A stretch of DNA of 64,000 bases from Paenibacillus glycanilyticus (GTDB taxonomy: Bacteria > Bacillota > Bacilli > Paenibacillales > Paenibacillaceae), in NCBI RefSeq assembly GCF_030161375.1, contig NZ_BSSQ01000008.1:1-64000 (forward strand). Reading direction: 5' to 3'. The notes beneath the pieces are model-generated. The model was not told where the DNA came from. It was given only the letters and a program-made list of their open reading frames with translations, and did no database searches. Positions 49,822 to 59,108 of this stretch are shown here, piece by piece (position 1 is the first letter of the stretch; each line of letters opens with the position of its first letter). The translations under genes and the position numbers were made by a program.

Positions 49822-51225
49822 TTATTCCTCGCGGATGTCCGCGGCTTTCATTTCCCAAATCTGAATACTGGAGACGACGGATTTATCGTTGCCCGAACGA
49901 AGCTGAATACCGTTGCTGTCCTCTAACGTAGGATACACTCTTGTTGTAAGGCAAGTTTCATCATCTACAAATACTTCAACGATGGATTGGTCCACGAATA
50001 TACGCAGCTTGATGAAATCTGTACCGTCAGCAACCGGCAGCTCGCCGGTAATTGCCGTTTTATGTACCTTAGGAAGCAGGCTCGAATTTGAACGATCGAT
50101 GGATATCGTATTCGCGGCCAGATCCAAGACGACATCCGTATGCTCTTTGCCGCAAGCTGACGCGAATACGGAAATAGTCAGATCTGTTGATGCAATCGCT
50201 TGTCTGTCGATTTCGAGCAGGCATTCGAAGGAGGTCGACCCTACTCCCGTATTCCATGCAGATTGATTGACCGTAACGTTAGCGAAGCTATAGTTCTCGC
50301 CTCTAAGCGATTCCAATGCGGGAACCGGAGTCATCGATAGCGCGCCGTTTGGCTTCAAATCTACCACCCTCGGCAAAGCCAATGCCCCAGCCCAATCCAA
50401 GTTTACCGGGAACTCTTCGCCTCTGCTGCCTTCCGGAATCCAGCCATGCACGATGCGGCGTCCAGCTTCATCTACAAAACCTGTCGAAGCGTAATACCCT
50501 TCCCATCCTCCAAAGTCGACGGTGCCGTGTTGTTGCACGTCAACCAGTTGATCTCCGTTGATCGTACCGGACAGATAACGAACTGGACCGCTTGGAGAGT
50601 AGAATAATACCGCTTTGTCTCCAAACCGGAACAGATGCGGACATTCCCAGATCCATTCCTCGCCTTTATAAAAGATCCCCTTGAAGCTCCATTGCTCCAA
50701 GTTATCGGAATGGTAGATGAAGGCGCAGCCTTTTTCCTCATGAATACCGCCAAGGATCATCCGCCAACCGTCTTCCGTCTTCCATACGTAAGGATCCCTC
50801 CAGTCACGGATTTGAAGATCCCCATGCAATTCCAAGGTCAACACCGGATTAATAGCCGGCTTCTGCCATGTGCGCATATCCGTTCCGCGAGCCATCCACT
50901 GTTGTGCGCCAGTAGCCGCATTCCGCTCGCCTTCGCCAATACTCGTATAGAACAAAGTGACTTCCTCGCCGTCCACGACCGAACAGCCCGAGAAACAATG
51001 CGACTCGCCAAGCTCATAAGACGGAGCCATCCCATATGGCAAGTGAGTCCAGTTCACCAGATCCTTGCTTATGGCATGGCCCCAATGAATGTCGCCCCAC
51101 TCGGGCTTCGACGGGTTATGCTGGTAAAACAAATGATATTCTCCATTTAGCTGAAAAGGGCCATTCGGGTCATTCATCCAATTGCGAGGTGCCGTAAAAT
51201 GATACCTAGGTCTATAACGGTCCAT
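49822..51225 (-). CDS. GH32 fructosidase, paralogue 2
   Basis: A 467-aa cytoplasmic GH32 enzyme with WMNDPNG (D19), WRDPYVW and WECPHLFR, colinear over its whole length with the enzyme at 42103-43515 and nearly identical at the N-terminus. Differences concentrate in the C-terminal sandwich (SFANVTVNQSAWN versus MFQQLRVSSTKVD). The ATG at 51225 is preceded by GGGGAG. The ABC transporter genes upstream (52299-55667) may import its substrate. Divergence suggests related but not identical substrates. Confidence 0.93.
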   Translation of the reverse strand: MDRYRPRYHFTAPRNWMNDPNGPFQLNGEYHLFYQHNPSKPEWGDIHWGHAISKDLVNWTHLPYGMAPSYELGESHCFSGCSVVDGEEVTLFYTSIGEGERNAATGAQQWMARGTDMRTWQKPAINPVLTLELHGDLQIRDWRDPYVWKTEDGWRMILGGIHEEKGCAFIYHSDNLEQWSFKGIFYKGEEWIWECPHLFRFGDKAVLFYSPSGPVRYLSGTINGDQLVDVQQHGTVDFGGWEGYYASTGFVDEAGRRIVHGWIPEGSRGEEFPVNLDWAGALALPRVVDLKPNGALSMTPVPALESLRGENYSFANVTVNQSAWNTGVGSTSFECLLEIDRQAIASTDLTISVFASACGKEHTDVVLDLAANTISIDRSNSSLLPKVHKTAITGELPVADGTDFIKLRIFVDQSIVEVFVDDETCLTTRVYPTLEDSNGIQLRSGNDKSVVSSIQIWEMKAADIREE

Positions 51226-51281
51226 GTGATCTCTCCCCAGTCCGATCATTTAGAAAAATTGATAGTAATAATACACTCCCC

Positions 51282-51309
51282 AATATATACGTTATGTTAA
51301 ATATGTCAA
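51282..51309 (-). promoter_or_regulatory. Promoter of GH32 paralogue 2
   Basis: On the minus strand perfect TTGACA (51309-51304), 16-base spacer, TATATT (51287-51282). Confidence 0.72.
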
Positions 51310-51327
51310 TAAACTTTTTCTCTTCGG

Positions 51328-52146
51328 CTACTTCCCGGCCCAGGTTGCTCTCGTATAGCCCAATCTCAGACCAGCTCTCTCCATGTTGTTCTGACTAACC
51401 GAGGCATAAGCAGCTTGTCCAACGACCAGTTCGCATCCGGCAAGAGCGGCCTCATACATTCGTTGGTGCAGAAATGCCGTTTGCAATCCCCGCTTCCGGA
51501 AGGCGGGAACCGTAGCAGCAAAGGTGAGCGAGGCAATCTCGTTATCCATATACATAACCGCTACGCCGGCAGCTTGACCATCCACGTAACCGATAAAAAA
51601 CTTCCAGCCCGGACGCCCATACAATACTTTGTTATTGTCTGCTACGTAACTTGCCCCTTCCAAGTTCAAGCCGGTTCCAAGGCAATGAAGTTGTCCGTAA
51701 AGCTCGAAATCTTCAGCATCCATCTCCCGGATCGTTACACCAGCAGGATTAGAGGGCTTGGTTGGCGTAGGCATTCCATACAAGGTCGAATGAAAACCAG
51801 TCTGTCTAAATCCGCTATTTGACAAGCAGCTTAGCAAATCGTTGCTAGCTTTGCTCGGAATAATCTCAAGTTGAAATGATCTATTCCGCTCCCGATAGAA
51901 TTGAACGATCTCGTCCGTAAGTCCAATCTCTTGCTCGCTCATTCCTTTCACTGCGTTGAAGGTGCCCCAAGGCATTTCCTTCACGTACAAAGCGGTAGCT
52001 CCTCCGAATGTTTGTACCTCAGCACCCATCGGATTGCCTTCCCGCTCTTGGATCGCAAGGACTCGGGACGTCATATAATCCACTTCAGACTGTTCAAGCC
52101 GTTCGGCTAATTCCTTGGTTAAGACAGGAAATTGCAAGCTTGTCAC
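51328..52146 (-). CDS. GNAT family N-acetyltransferase
   Basis: The 272-residue protein has its GNAT domain in the C-terminal half: VTIREMDAEDFELYGQLHCL, AAGVAVMYMDNEIASLTFAATVPAFRKRGLQTAFLHQRM (with the acetyl-CoA loop RKRGLQ) and VSQNNMERAGLRLGYTR. The N-terminal half resembles a degenerate GNAT-like fold. The acceptor is unknown. It is a separate unit between the GH32 gene and the ABC transporter operon. Confidence 0.85.
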   Translation of the reverse strand: MTSLQFPVLTKELAERLEQSEVDYMTSRVLAIQEREGNPMGAEVQTFGGATALYVKEMPWGTFNAVKGMSEQEIGLTDEIVQFYRERNRSFQLEIIPSKASNDLLSCLSNSGFRQTGFHSTLYGMPTPTKPSNPAGVTIREMDAEDFELYGQLHCLGTGLNLEGASYVADNNKVLYGRPGWKFFIGYVDGQAAGVAVMYMDNEIASLTFAATVPAFRKRGLQTAFLHQRMYEAALAGCELVVGQAAYASVSQNNMERAGLRLGYTRATWAGK

Positions 52147-52221
52147 TCCTTCAACTCATGATCTGCTTCTTACGAATATATTCTTGTTTCACCCAGCATT
52201 TCCCTGTTGTCGTCTAACGAT

Positions 52222-52265
52222 AAAACGGCCGTGCAGAGTGAATTTCATCTGCACGGCCGTTATTA
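52222..52265. terminator. Terminator of the second CUT1 operon
   Basis: AAAACGGCCGTGCAGA-n10-TCTGCACGGCCGTT forms a long, nearly perfect stem with T-rich flanks on both strands. Confidence 0.85.
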
Positions 52266-52279
52266 TTTTTTTCTGATAA

Positions 52280-52297
52280 GGTAAGGGGTATCTCCTG
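52280..52297 (-). repeat. Remnant or half-site of the 3'-end element family
   Basis: On the minus strand, overlapping the first bases after the stop of the binding-protein gene, CAGGAGATACCCCTTACC matches CAGGAGATACCCCTTTCC, the right end of the element at 38536-38643, in 17 of 18 bases. No left arm is present; the bases before it are coding. Confidence 0.5.
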
Positions 52298-52298
52298 C

Positions 52299-53753
52299 TT
52301 ATGGTTTGATTGCGTCGTAGTATTTCGTTTGCATTTCTTTGGCTGCCGCGTCGAGCTGAGCTTGCGTGTCGGTACCTTTTTTCGAGAATACTTCTTGCAG
52401 TACGTTCGTCATGGAGCCATAGTATTCTTGCGTATTATACTGAGCTTCCGGTTTGCCGTCGAGCAGAGCGTTGGATTCTGCATTGTATTTGTATACGTTA
52501 TCGTATTTGTCGAAGATCGTTTGCACTTTTTGGCCATACTCCGAATCCGGGCTGAAGTAGTTGATGTGCGGCGGAATGAAGTATTTGCCTTCGGTTTTGC
52601 GAGCTTGAATGTCTTTCTCGAGCGATGCCAGGTAGTCGTCAGTGAAGTAGTCGAACGTGATATAACGGAATGCCATTTCTTGCTCGTCTTTTGTTGCGTT
52701 AGGGTTGATGACCATGTAGTCGCCGCCCAATACGCCTGTGTGCTTGCCGCCTTTTTCAGCAGCTGGCATTGGGTATGTCAATACGTCCTCGATTTTCATG
52801 CCGCCTTGGTTCAGCGCTTGCTCGAGTACACCTTCCGCACCTGCGATAACCATTGCCGTACGTCCTTGACCAAATGCGCCTACAGCGTCGCCCCAGCCAA
52901 GTGCCCAGTCTTTCGGAATAACGTCAGCGTCCCATCTCAGCTTGTTGTAGAAATCAAGCGCTTTTTTGCCCGCTTCGGAGTTGAAAGAAGCCGTAACTTT
53001 GCCGTCTGCAACGTTTTGGATTTCACCGCCGGCTTCGAACAGGAAGTTAGTCCAGTTCCAACCTGCTTCGTTGCCTTTACCCATTGGAGCGATACCCGCG
53101 ATGCCTTTTTTCGCGTCGGCTACGCCTTTGGCCGTATTAACCATATCGTCCCAAGTCCAGTCGTATGAAGGAACGGCTACGCCTTTGTCATCTAGCATTT
53201 TTTTGTTTACGACAGTAGTCGTTACATAACCTTTTTGCGCGATACCGTATACTTTGCCGTCAATCACGAATTGGTTTTGGAGAACCGGATTGATTTGGTC
53301 TTTGAATTCATAGCTGTTGAACAAGTCCGTAATGTCGGCTGCCCAGCCTTTTTCAACGAGGAATTTCGCTTCTGTCGCAAAAGTGTTGTAGAACGTAGGC
53401 GCTTCGTTAGCTGCCATTTTGATGCCGATTTCGTTAGGCGCATAATGCCAGTCGCTCTTCACGATCTCAACGTTGGGATATACCTTGTTGAACCGCGCGA
53501 TTTTGTCATCCTCCGCCTTGCGGTTCTCCACTTGGTCGGGAAGCGGATAATAAATGCTGATTTTAACTTTCTTTTGCGTAATATCTTCGGATGGTTGCGG
53601 AGTGTCTGTCGCCGTATTTGTGCTAGCGCTTGCATTTGTGCTTTCAGCCGGCTTGTTGTTGCCGCTATTCGACGTGTTGTTATTGTTGCCGCAGGCAGCA
53701 AGTGACGAAACCAGTAATACCGCAGCTACTGTCGTAAAAACGCTCTTTCTCAT
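52299..53753 (-). CDS. CUT1 ABC transporter substrate-binding lipoprotein
   Basis: A 484-aa extracellular solute-binding protein, family 1. Lipoprotein signal with lipobox LAAC, Asn/Ser/Thr linker, then VKISIYYPLPDQVENRKAEDDKIARFNKVYP, and YDWTWDDMVNTAKGVADAKKG in the ligand region. It is last in the kinase-regulator-permease-permease-binding protein cluster; a 115-base gap separates it from the MalG-type gene. Neighbouring GH32 genes suggest a fructo-oligosaccharide or sucrose-type ligand, which is inference. Confidence 0.9.
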   Translation of the reverse strand: MRKSVFTTVAAVLLVSSLAACGNNNNTSNSGNNKPAESTNASASTNTATDTPQPSEDITQKKVKISIYYPLPDQVENRKAEDDKIARFNKVYPNVEIVKSDWHYAPNEIGIKMAANEAPTFYNTFATEAKFLVEKGWAADITDLFNSYEFKDQINPVLQNQFVIDGKVYGIAQKGYVTTTVVNKKMLDDKGVAVPSYDWTWDDMVNTAKGVADAKKGIAGIAPMGKGNEAGWNWTNFLFEAGGEIQNVADGKVTASFNSEAGKKALDFYNKLRWDADVIPKDWALGWGDAVGAFGQGRTAMVIAGAEGVLEQALNQGGMKIEDVLTYPMPAAEKGGKHTGVLGGDYMVINPNATKDEQEMAFRYITFDYFTDDYLASLEKDIQARKTEGKYFIPPHINYFSPDSEYGQKVQTIFDKYDNVYKYNAESNALLDGKPEAQYNTQEYYGSMTNVLQEVFSKKGTDTQAQLDAAAKEMQTKYYDAIKP

Positions 53754-53868
53754 TGAAACTCCCCTTCTCGAGTTAAATTATTTGTTGCACCCTCATCATA
53801 GTTGAGAGGGATGGGCGTCTGCGAGGTGTATTCCTATTCCGATCATGTGCACTATTACGATTTGAATA

Positions 53869-54741
53869 CTACCCTTTCACGCCGCCCAAATGTAATCCGC
53901 GCATAATATACTTCTGGAATACGAGGAACACCACGATCGGCGGGAGCATGACCATCGTCAGAATCGCAAACCGGATATTCAGCGCAAGTCCTTTTGCATT
54001 AATCACGTATTTATAGATTGCCGTTGCGAGCGGATAATGGCTGTCGTTATGCATGATGAGCGATGGCCAGAACCAGTCGTTCCATGACGACGAGAAAATA
54101 AAGATCGCTAGCGTCGAGAAGATCGGTATCGACAGCGGCAGAGCGATCTGCACGAAACTTCTCCAGTCGGACGCGCCGTCAATTCGCGCGGCTTCGAAGA
54201 TTTCGTAATGAATCTCGTCGAAGAAGTTTTTGAGCAGCAGCAGGAAGAACGCGTTGGCGCCTGCCGGCAGCCAGAACGCCGCAAACGAATTCATCAGCCC
54301 CAAATCCTTCAAGTTCACGAAGTTTGGAATGATATACGTTGTTGGCGGAATAAACAAAGTCATCATGAAGAAGAAATAGATCGCTTTGCGCTTTGGCACA
54401 TTCAGCCGGGACAAGCTAAAGGACGCAAGTCCAAGCACGCCTACCGTAATGACGAGATTGCCGCCGAATATATAAAGCGTGTTTCTTAAAAACTCGGGCA
54501 GATCGATAAAATTCCAGCCTTTCTTAAAGTTATCGAAATGCCATTCGCTTGGCAGAAACTTCGGCGGGAAGGAATTGACTTCCACATTGGTCTTCAAACC
54601 GTTAAACAACGTGGTCAGAATCGGATAGACCATCGAACAGGACATAATGACAAGCACAAGCACCATAATCGAATAACCGATGAGAATCGGCTTCTTCTTC
54701 AGGTCAAACGAAGAGAGAATCCCTCTGTCCAACTGTTTCAT
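53869..54741 (-). CDS. CUT1 ABC transporter permease, MalG type
   Basis: A 290-aa permease with six membrane segments and the EAA loop EIFEAARIDGASDWRSFVQI. It overlaps the preceding permease gene by four bases (ATGA) and has GGAGGGAG upstream. No ATPase gene is linked. Confidence 0.92.
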   Translation of the reverse strand: MKQLDRGILSSFDLKKKPILIGYSIMVLVLVIMSCSMVYPILTTLFNGLKTNVEVNSFPPKFLPSEWHFDNFKKGWNFIDLPEFLRNTLYIFGGNLVITVGVLGLASFSLSRLNVPKRKAIYFFFMMTLFIPPTTYIIPNFVNLKDLGLMNSFAAFWLPAGANAFFLLLLKNFFDEIHYEIFEAARIDGASDWRSFVQIALPLSIPIFSTLAIFIFSSSWNDWFWPSLIMHNDSHYPLATAIYKYVINAKGLALNIRFAILTMVMLPPIVVFLVFQKYIMRGLHLGGVKG

Positions 54742-55667
54742 CGTACGTCTCCCTCCTTGCCTTGAAGCCGGTATTGAACGATCGCGAGCAAGCCCAACAC
54801 GATAAACATAAGAACGCCAAGCGCTGACGCGACTCCGTAATTTTGTTGGTTAAAAGCATACTTCACGATTAGCAAGGCGTAGGTTAATGTCGTATTATTA
54901 GGACCGCCGTCCAGCATGGCCAGCTGAGATTGATACCCTTGCGAGGTGCCGATCAGCTGCAGGATGAGCAGCAAACCAAGCAGACCTTTGATCGACGGCA
55001 GCGTAATATGGCGGATTCGGTTCCATACGCCTGCCCCGTCAATCTCCGCGGCTTCATACCAGTCTCGCGGGATGCTGAGCACGGCCGCCAAATAAATGAG
55101 CATCGCCGAGCCGAATTGCTGCCAAGATTCCATAATAACAAGCGAGATCATCGACCATCTGGTATCGGTCATAAAGGAAACCGGTTCATCGGCCCCAAAC
55201 CATCCGGTAATTACGCCATTGATCGGCCCAACCGGATCGTAGAACCACCGCCATAATCCGTACAGAACAACGACCGGAATAATGTTTGGCAAATAAGCGG
55301 CTACGCGGACAATGCCTTGGAACCGGCGAAGTTCGGAGATGGCGATCGCGAATACGATCGGAATCCAGAAGCCAATCACGAGACAAAGGAACATATAATA
55401 AACGGTGTTTTTCACGGCCGTCCAAGCATCCTCATCGTGAAGCGCGACTTTGTAGTTGTCAAACCCGACGAAGCTGTTCCCTTTTACAAAGTCAATGTGG
55501 TAGAAGCTGTAGATGAATCCTTTGAAGATCGGGACCCATAGAAACAAGATAAAGATAACAAAGGCGGGAAGCAGGAATAGCAATCCCCAGAAATGCTTCC
55601 TCCATAATACGGCAAATCGGCCCTTACGCTCGAGAGGCACGTTTGCGACTGCAGCGTGTTGCTCCAT
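54738..55667 (-). CDS. CUT1 ABC transporter permease, MalF type
   Basis: A 309-aa permease: LLFLLPAFVIFILFLWVPIFKGFIYSF at the N-terminus, six membrane segments, and EAA loop YEAAEIDGAGVWNRIRHITLP. GAGGGAG precedes the ATG. About 100 bases separate it from the response regulator gene upstream; a promoter there is possible but not clear. Confidence 0.92.
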   Translation of the reverse strand: MEQHAAVANVPLERKGRFAVLWRKHFWGLLFLLPAFVIFILFLWVPIFKGFIYSFYHIDFVKGNSFVGFDNYKVALHDEDAWTAVKNTVYYMFLCLVIGFWIPIVFAIAISELRRFQGIVRVAAYLPNIIPVVVLYGLWRWFYDPVGPINGVITGWFGADEPVSFMTDTRWSMISLVIMESWQQFGSAMLIYLAAVLSIPRDWYEAAEIDGAGVWNRIRHITLPSIKGLLGLLLILQLIGTSQGYQSQLAMLDGGPNNTTLTYALLIVKYAFNQQNYGVASALGVLMFIVLGLLAIVQYRLQGKEGDVR

Positions 55668-55764
55668 ACAAGTCTCCCTCTTTCCTATAACAATCCTCTT
55701 CCCCTATTGTAGAAAAAGGAGACTCCCGAGGTAATGTGCATATCCAAGGCAATGATGAGTAATT

Positions 55765-57081
55765 CTACTTCTTTAGCTCGCTTGGGCTCATCCCGTAATA
55801 TTTTTTAAAAATTTTGCTAAAATGTTCCGGCGATTCATAGCCGACCTTCTCCGAAATTTCGTAACGCCTCATATCGGTATGCAGAAGCAGCCGCTTGCTC
55901 TCTTCCATCCGCAGCTTCACGACGTATTCCCACAAGTTATATCCCGTTTCTTTCTTGAAGAGATAGCTAAGATAATTCGGGCTGACATGATTGTTCTGCG
56001 CCACTTCATGCAGGGTCAGCCCTTTCTGCGCGTAATTCTGGTTAATATATTCCATCGCTTTCTCGACGATCAGGCTGGTCTGGGCCGTGAATTCTTCCTC
56101 CGTCGGACGTTGCGAATATTGGTTCCAGTTGAAATCCCCGTAATAAAACACATAGTGGTCCTTATGGCGGTCATTGCAGCTAAGCGCCTTCACGACCTGA
56201 TCGTGAACAACGTCGATAAACTCAATGCCTTTCAGAATTTGGCTGATGCCAATAACGCTTGTCATGCCGAGATATTTCTGAATATTGAAGTGCAAGCTGC
56301 GCCCGATCATATCGAGCTCGTTCATCAGATCGGTTGCTCCGTATTTGGATTCATCCCATTGCAAAATAATATTGATATCCCGATCCGTTGCATAAAAGGC
56401 GGTATGGTTCCAATGCTCGTCAAACAATTCGTTTACGATATTCAGAGCCGCATAGCGGAGCAGCCGTTCATCCCTCTTCGTTAATTGATCCGATAGGTTA
56501 AGCTTGATGCGGATCATGGAGAAATAAGGACCCTCCAGGCGAATCCCGTGTTTCTCCTTCAATACCGCGGCAATATCCTGCACTTTAAGCGACGGCTGGT
56601 CGCTTACGAGCTGATTAAGCCACTCGATCGACTGCTGGTTCAGCTCTTCCATGTGGAAATGCTCCTGCATCCCGGACAGCAGATCCTCTTGGACGGCCGT
56701 CTCCGGCTTACGGAGCTTAAGCAGAACATTACGCACGGAATCTAGAAATTGCTCATTGTTTAATGGCTTGATCAAATAATCCTTCGCCCCGAGGCGGATC
56801 GCCATTTGGGCATATTGGAACGTCTCATGGGCCGAAATGATAATCGTCTGCACCCAAGGCTTAATTAATTTGGCTTGCTGCATCAGTTCAATGCCGTTCA
56901 TCGAGCCCATCTGAATATCGGTAATAAGCAGATCAATATCGTCAGTACGCAAAACGTCTAACGCCTCGTACCCGTTATGAGCCATATGGATTGTAGATAT
57001 ATCCATGCCGGAAGAAGCCAGCACGCTGCTCAGTCCTTTGCAAATAAGCGGTTCGTCATCCACCACCAACAGGTTATACAT
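55765..57081 (-). CDS. YesN-type response regulator, receiver plus AraC domain
   Basis: A 438-aa regulator with receiver (YNLLVVDDEPLICKGL; DLLITDIQMGSMNGIEL with the phospho-acceptor Asp; YLIKPLN) and C-terminal AraC domain (LTLHEVAQNNHVSPNYLSYLF; EISEKVGYESPEHFSKIF). Overlaps the kinase gene by eight bases and precedes the transporter genes, which it most likely activates. Confidence 0.93.
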   Translation of the reverse strand: MYNLLVVDDEPLICKGLSSVLASSGMDISTIHMAHNGYEALDVLRTDDIDLLITDIQMGSMNGIELMQQAKLIKPWVQTIIISAHETFQYAQMAIRLGAKDYLIKPLNNEQFLDSVRNVLLKLRKPETAVQEDLLSGMQEHFHMEELNQQSIEWLNQLVSDQPSLKVQDIAAVLKEKHGIRLEGPYFSMIRIKLNLSDQLTKRDERLLRYAALNIVNELFDEHWNHTAFYATDRDINIILQWDESKYGATDLMNELDMIGRSLHFNIQKYLGMTSVIGISQILKGIEFIDVVHDQVVKALSCNDRHKDHYVFYYGDFNWNQYSQRPTEEEFTAQTSLIVEKAMEYINQNYAQKGLTLHEVAQNNHVSPNYLSYLFKKETGYNLWEYVVKLRMEESKRLLLHTDMRRYEISEKVGYESPEHFSKIFKKYYGMSPSELKK

Positions 57082-58882
57082 CGCCTAGTTCCTTCCTTTC
57101 GCCGGCAGCCGGAAGCTGGATCGTCACGATCGTTCCGCCGCCGTTTCTTTTTTTGTATTGAATGCCGTAAATATTGCCAAAATGCAGCTGAAGCCGCTGG
57201 TGAATGTTTTTAATCCCGTATCCGGAGGTCGGATTCGCGGACGGCTCATACAGAAGAGATTCAATCGCTTTATAGTCGACCTCTCTATAACCGTTATCCT
57301 CTACGCGGATCAGCAGCTTATCGCCTTCGTAATCCGCGTTAATATGAATTTCGCCGTCTTCGCCCATATTTTTGACCCCGTGGTTGATCGCATTTTCGAT
57401 TAATGGCTGAAGCGTCACCTTCGGAATGAGATGATTCATCATCGCTTCCGGTACCTCCCAGATGACCTGGAAGTCATAGTCGTAGCGCTTCTGCTGCAGC
57501 TTCACGTAAGCCGCCGCATGCTCAAGCTCTTCGGCCAGCGTGATCAGCTCCCGACCTCGGCTTAAGCTGATCTTCATCAGCTTCGACAACTCCTTGATCA
57601 TTTCGGCGGATTCGGAGTTTCCTTCGAGCGAGCTTTTCCAATAGATGCTTTCGAGCGTGTTATAGAGAAGATGCGGGTTAATTTGCTGGTACAAGATTTG
57701 AAGCTGGCTTTCCCGCTGCTTGATCTCCATCTGGTATTTGTCATGAATGAGTCCGTTTAACCGGCGGGCCATATCATACAGAGCTGCAATCAACACTCCC
57801 ACCTCATCGTTTCTGCCTTTGCCAGGCGTCTCCGGCACTCGCTTGCCAGGTTCATAACGGCGGACAAATGTCGCCAGTCTTTGCAAAGGGGTCATCAAGG
57901 AACGCCAGAAATAGAAGATAACGATACAACCGAACAAAATGTAAGCGACCGAAATAAGCTGGATGACCCGCTTCACTTCGTTTTGCTGCTGAAGAAGCGA
58001 TTTGATCGGAATTTTATAAATCAAACGCTGCTGAAGCAGTTCATTGTCGCTTGCCATATAGATGTATTCCGAGTTCATGATCGGTTTATCGAGATTGTCC
58101 GGCTGCTTGCCGGAAGCGGTTACAGGAAGCTCCACCGTTGAACCCATTTTCTTGGAATCGGTAGAAGCCAATATATAGTTCTGCTGATCGGTGAAATAGA
58201 TTTCTCCGCCAGGCAAAGATACCGACTGCATCGATTCCGCCAGCTTTTTGTCCATGTTGGTCGCCACGAGCACGCCGATGACTTTACGCCCCTGATTAAC
58301 GGTATTAACCGCGCGGATATAAGCAAGCGTACGTTTCTTAACGAGCATGTCGTTATTGTCGATAATCTCCATAAATCCAAGACCCTTCAGCTGAACGGCC
58401 TTATCGAACCATTTCGGCTTATTCGCGTCGGAGAAGAAATAAACGCCGCTTTGAATCATTTGCACTTTTGGCGCAAAGTAGTAGTAATTGTCCGGGTCGT
58501 AAATATACAAGCTGTAATAAACAGCCTCCCCGCCATTCAGAGCGGTGGAATATCCGGCCAACAAAGCGTCCATTTTCTCGTATTTCCGAACGCGTTCGAT
58601 CACGGATTCATCGCCGTCCGGCACTAACTGCTGCGCGACCGGATTTTGGATAATCGTCGTTGTAATTTTGTTGACCGTATCGATATCTCTGTCAATCAAA
58701 GTGTGGTTCTGTTTGTTCAGCTCAGCGTAGGCATTCGTGACGTGGCGCTTTAAGATTTGTTCCGCCTCGGAATTGCCGTAGCTGTGAAGAATGAATATCG
58801 GGCTGACCATCAGCACGAACAATAACAGCAGCTGCTGCTTCACGCTTAATTTGGTCATTGGATTGGAAAAGCCCGTTCTCAT
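57074..58882 (-). CDS. YesM-type sensor histidine kinase
   Basis: A 602-aa membrane kinase: membrane segment near residues 17-34, a large extracytoplasmic dCache-like domain (about 35-290), second segment (VAYILFGCIVIFYFW), HAMP, then ILYQQINPHLLYNTLESIYW with the phospho-acceptor His and the ATPase motifs LQPLIENAINHG, VEDNG and GYGIKNIHQRLQ. The ATG at 58882 follows GGGGGTG; the frame opens 13 codons earlier. Paired with the YesN-type regulator. No anchored binding protein is linked here, unlike the 33-37 kb system. Confidence 0.9.
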   Translation of the reverse strand: MRTGFSNPMTKLSVKQQLLLLFVLMVSPIFILHSYGNSEAEQILKRHVTNAYAELNKQNHTLIDRDIDTVNKITTTIIQNPVAQQLVPDGDESVIERVRKYEKMDALLAGYSTALNGGEAVYYSLYIYDPDNYYYFAPKVQMIQSGVYFFSDANKPKWFDKAVQLKGLGFMEIIDNNDMLVKKRTLAYIRAVNTVNQGRKVIGVLVATNMDKKLAESMQSVSLPGGEIYFTDQQNYILASTDSKKMGSTVELPVTASGKQPDNLDKPIMNSEYIYMASDNELLQQRLIYKIPIKSLLQQQNEVKRVIQLISVAYILFGCIVIFYFWRSLMTPLQRLATFVRRYEPGKRVPETPGKGRNDEVGVLIAALYDMARRLNGLIHDKYQMEIKQRESQLQILYQQINPHLLYNTLESIYWKSSLEGNSESAEMIKELSKLMKISLSRGRELITLAEELEHAAAYVKLQQKRYDYDFQVIWEVPEAMMNHLIPKVTLQPLIENAINHGVKNMGEDGEIHINADYEGDKLLIRVEDNGYREVDYKAIESLLYEPSANPTSGYGIKNIHQRLQLHFGNIYGIQYKKRNGGGTIVTIQLPAAGERKELGDV

Positions 58883-59035
58883 GATGATGCACCCCCAGCT
58901 TTCTACCATTAAATATAGCAAATATGTAATGAAGCAGAATGGCTATTCTTATTTATTGTATAGGTAATTTCACGCACTTCAAGCGGTAATTCTAGTAGAA
59001 AGGGCCGATTTGACGATCCTCGCAAAAGGAAAATA

Positions 59036-59064
59036 TTGACTGTTTATATAGCGGGGCGCATACT
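59036..59064 (+). promoter_or_regulatory. Probable promoter of the DJ-1/PfpI gene
   Basis: TTGACT (59036-59041), 17-base spacer, CATACT (59059-59064), about 45 bases before the start codon. Confidence 0.45.
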
Positions 59065-59108
59065 ATGGATGTTGTTGAGATTCTATTTCTGTTTAGGAGT
59101 GTGAGCTG

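Noticed and set aside
52329..53168. A plus-strand frame of 279 codons
   Set aside because: Antisense to the substrate-binding lipoprotein gene; Phe/Val/Arg-rich without motifs.
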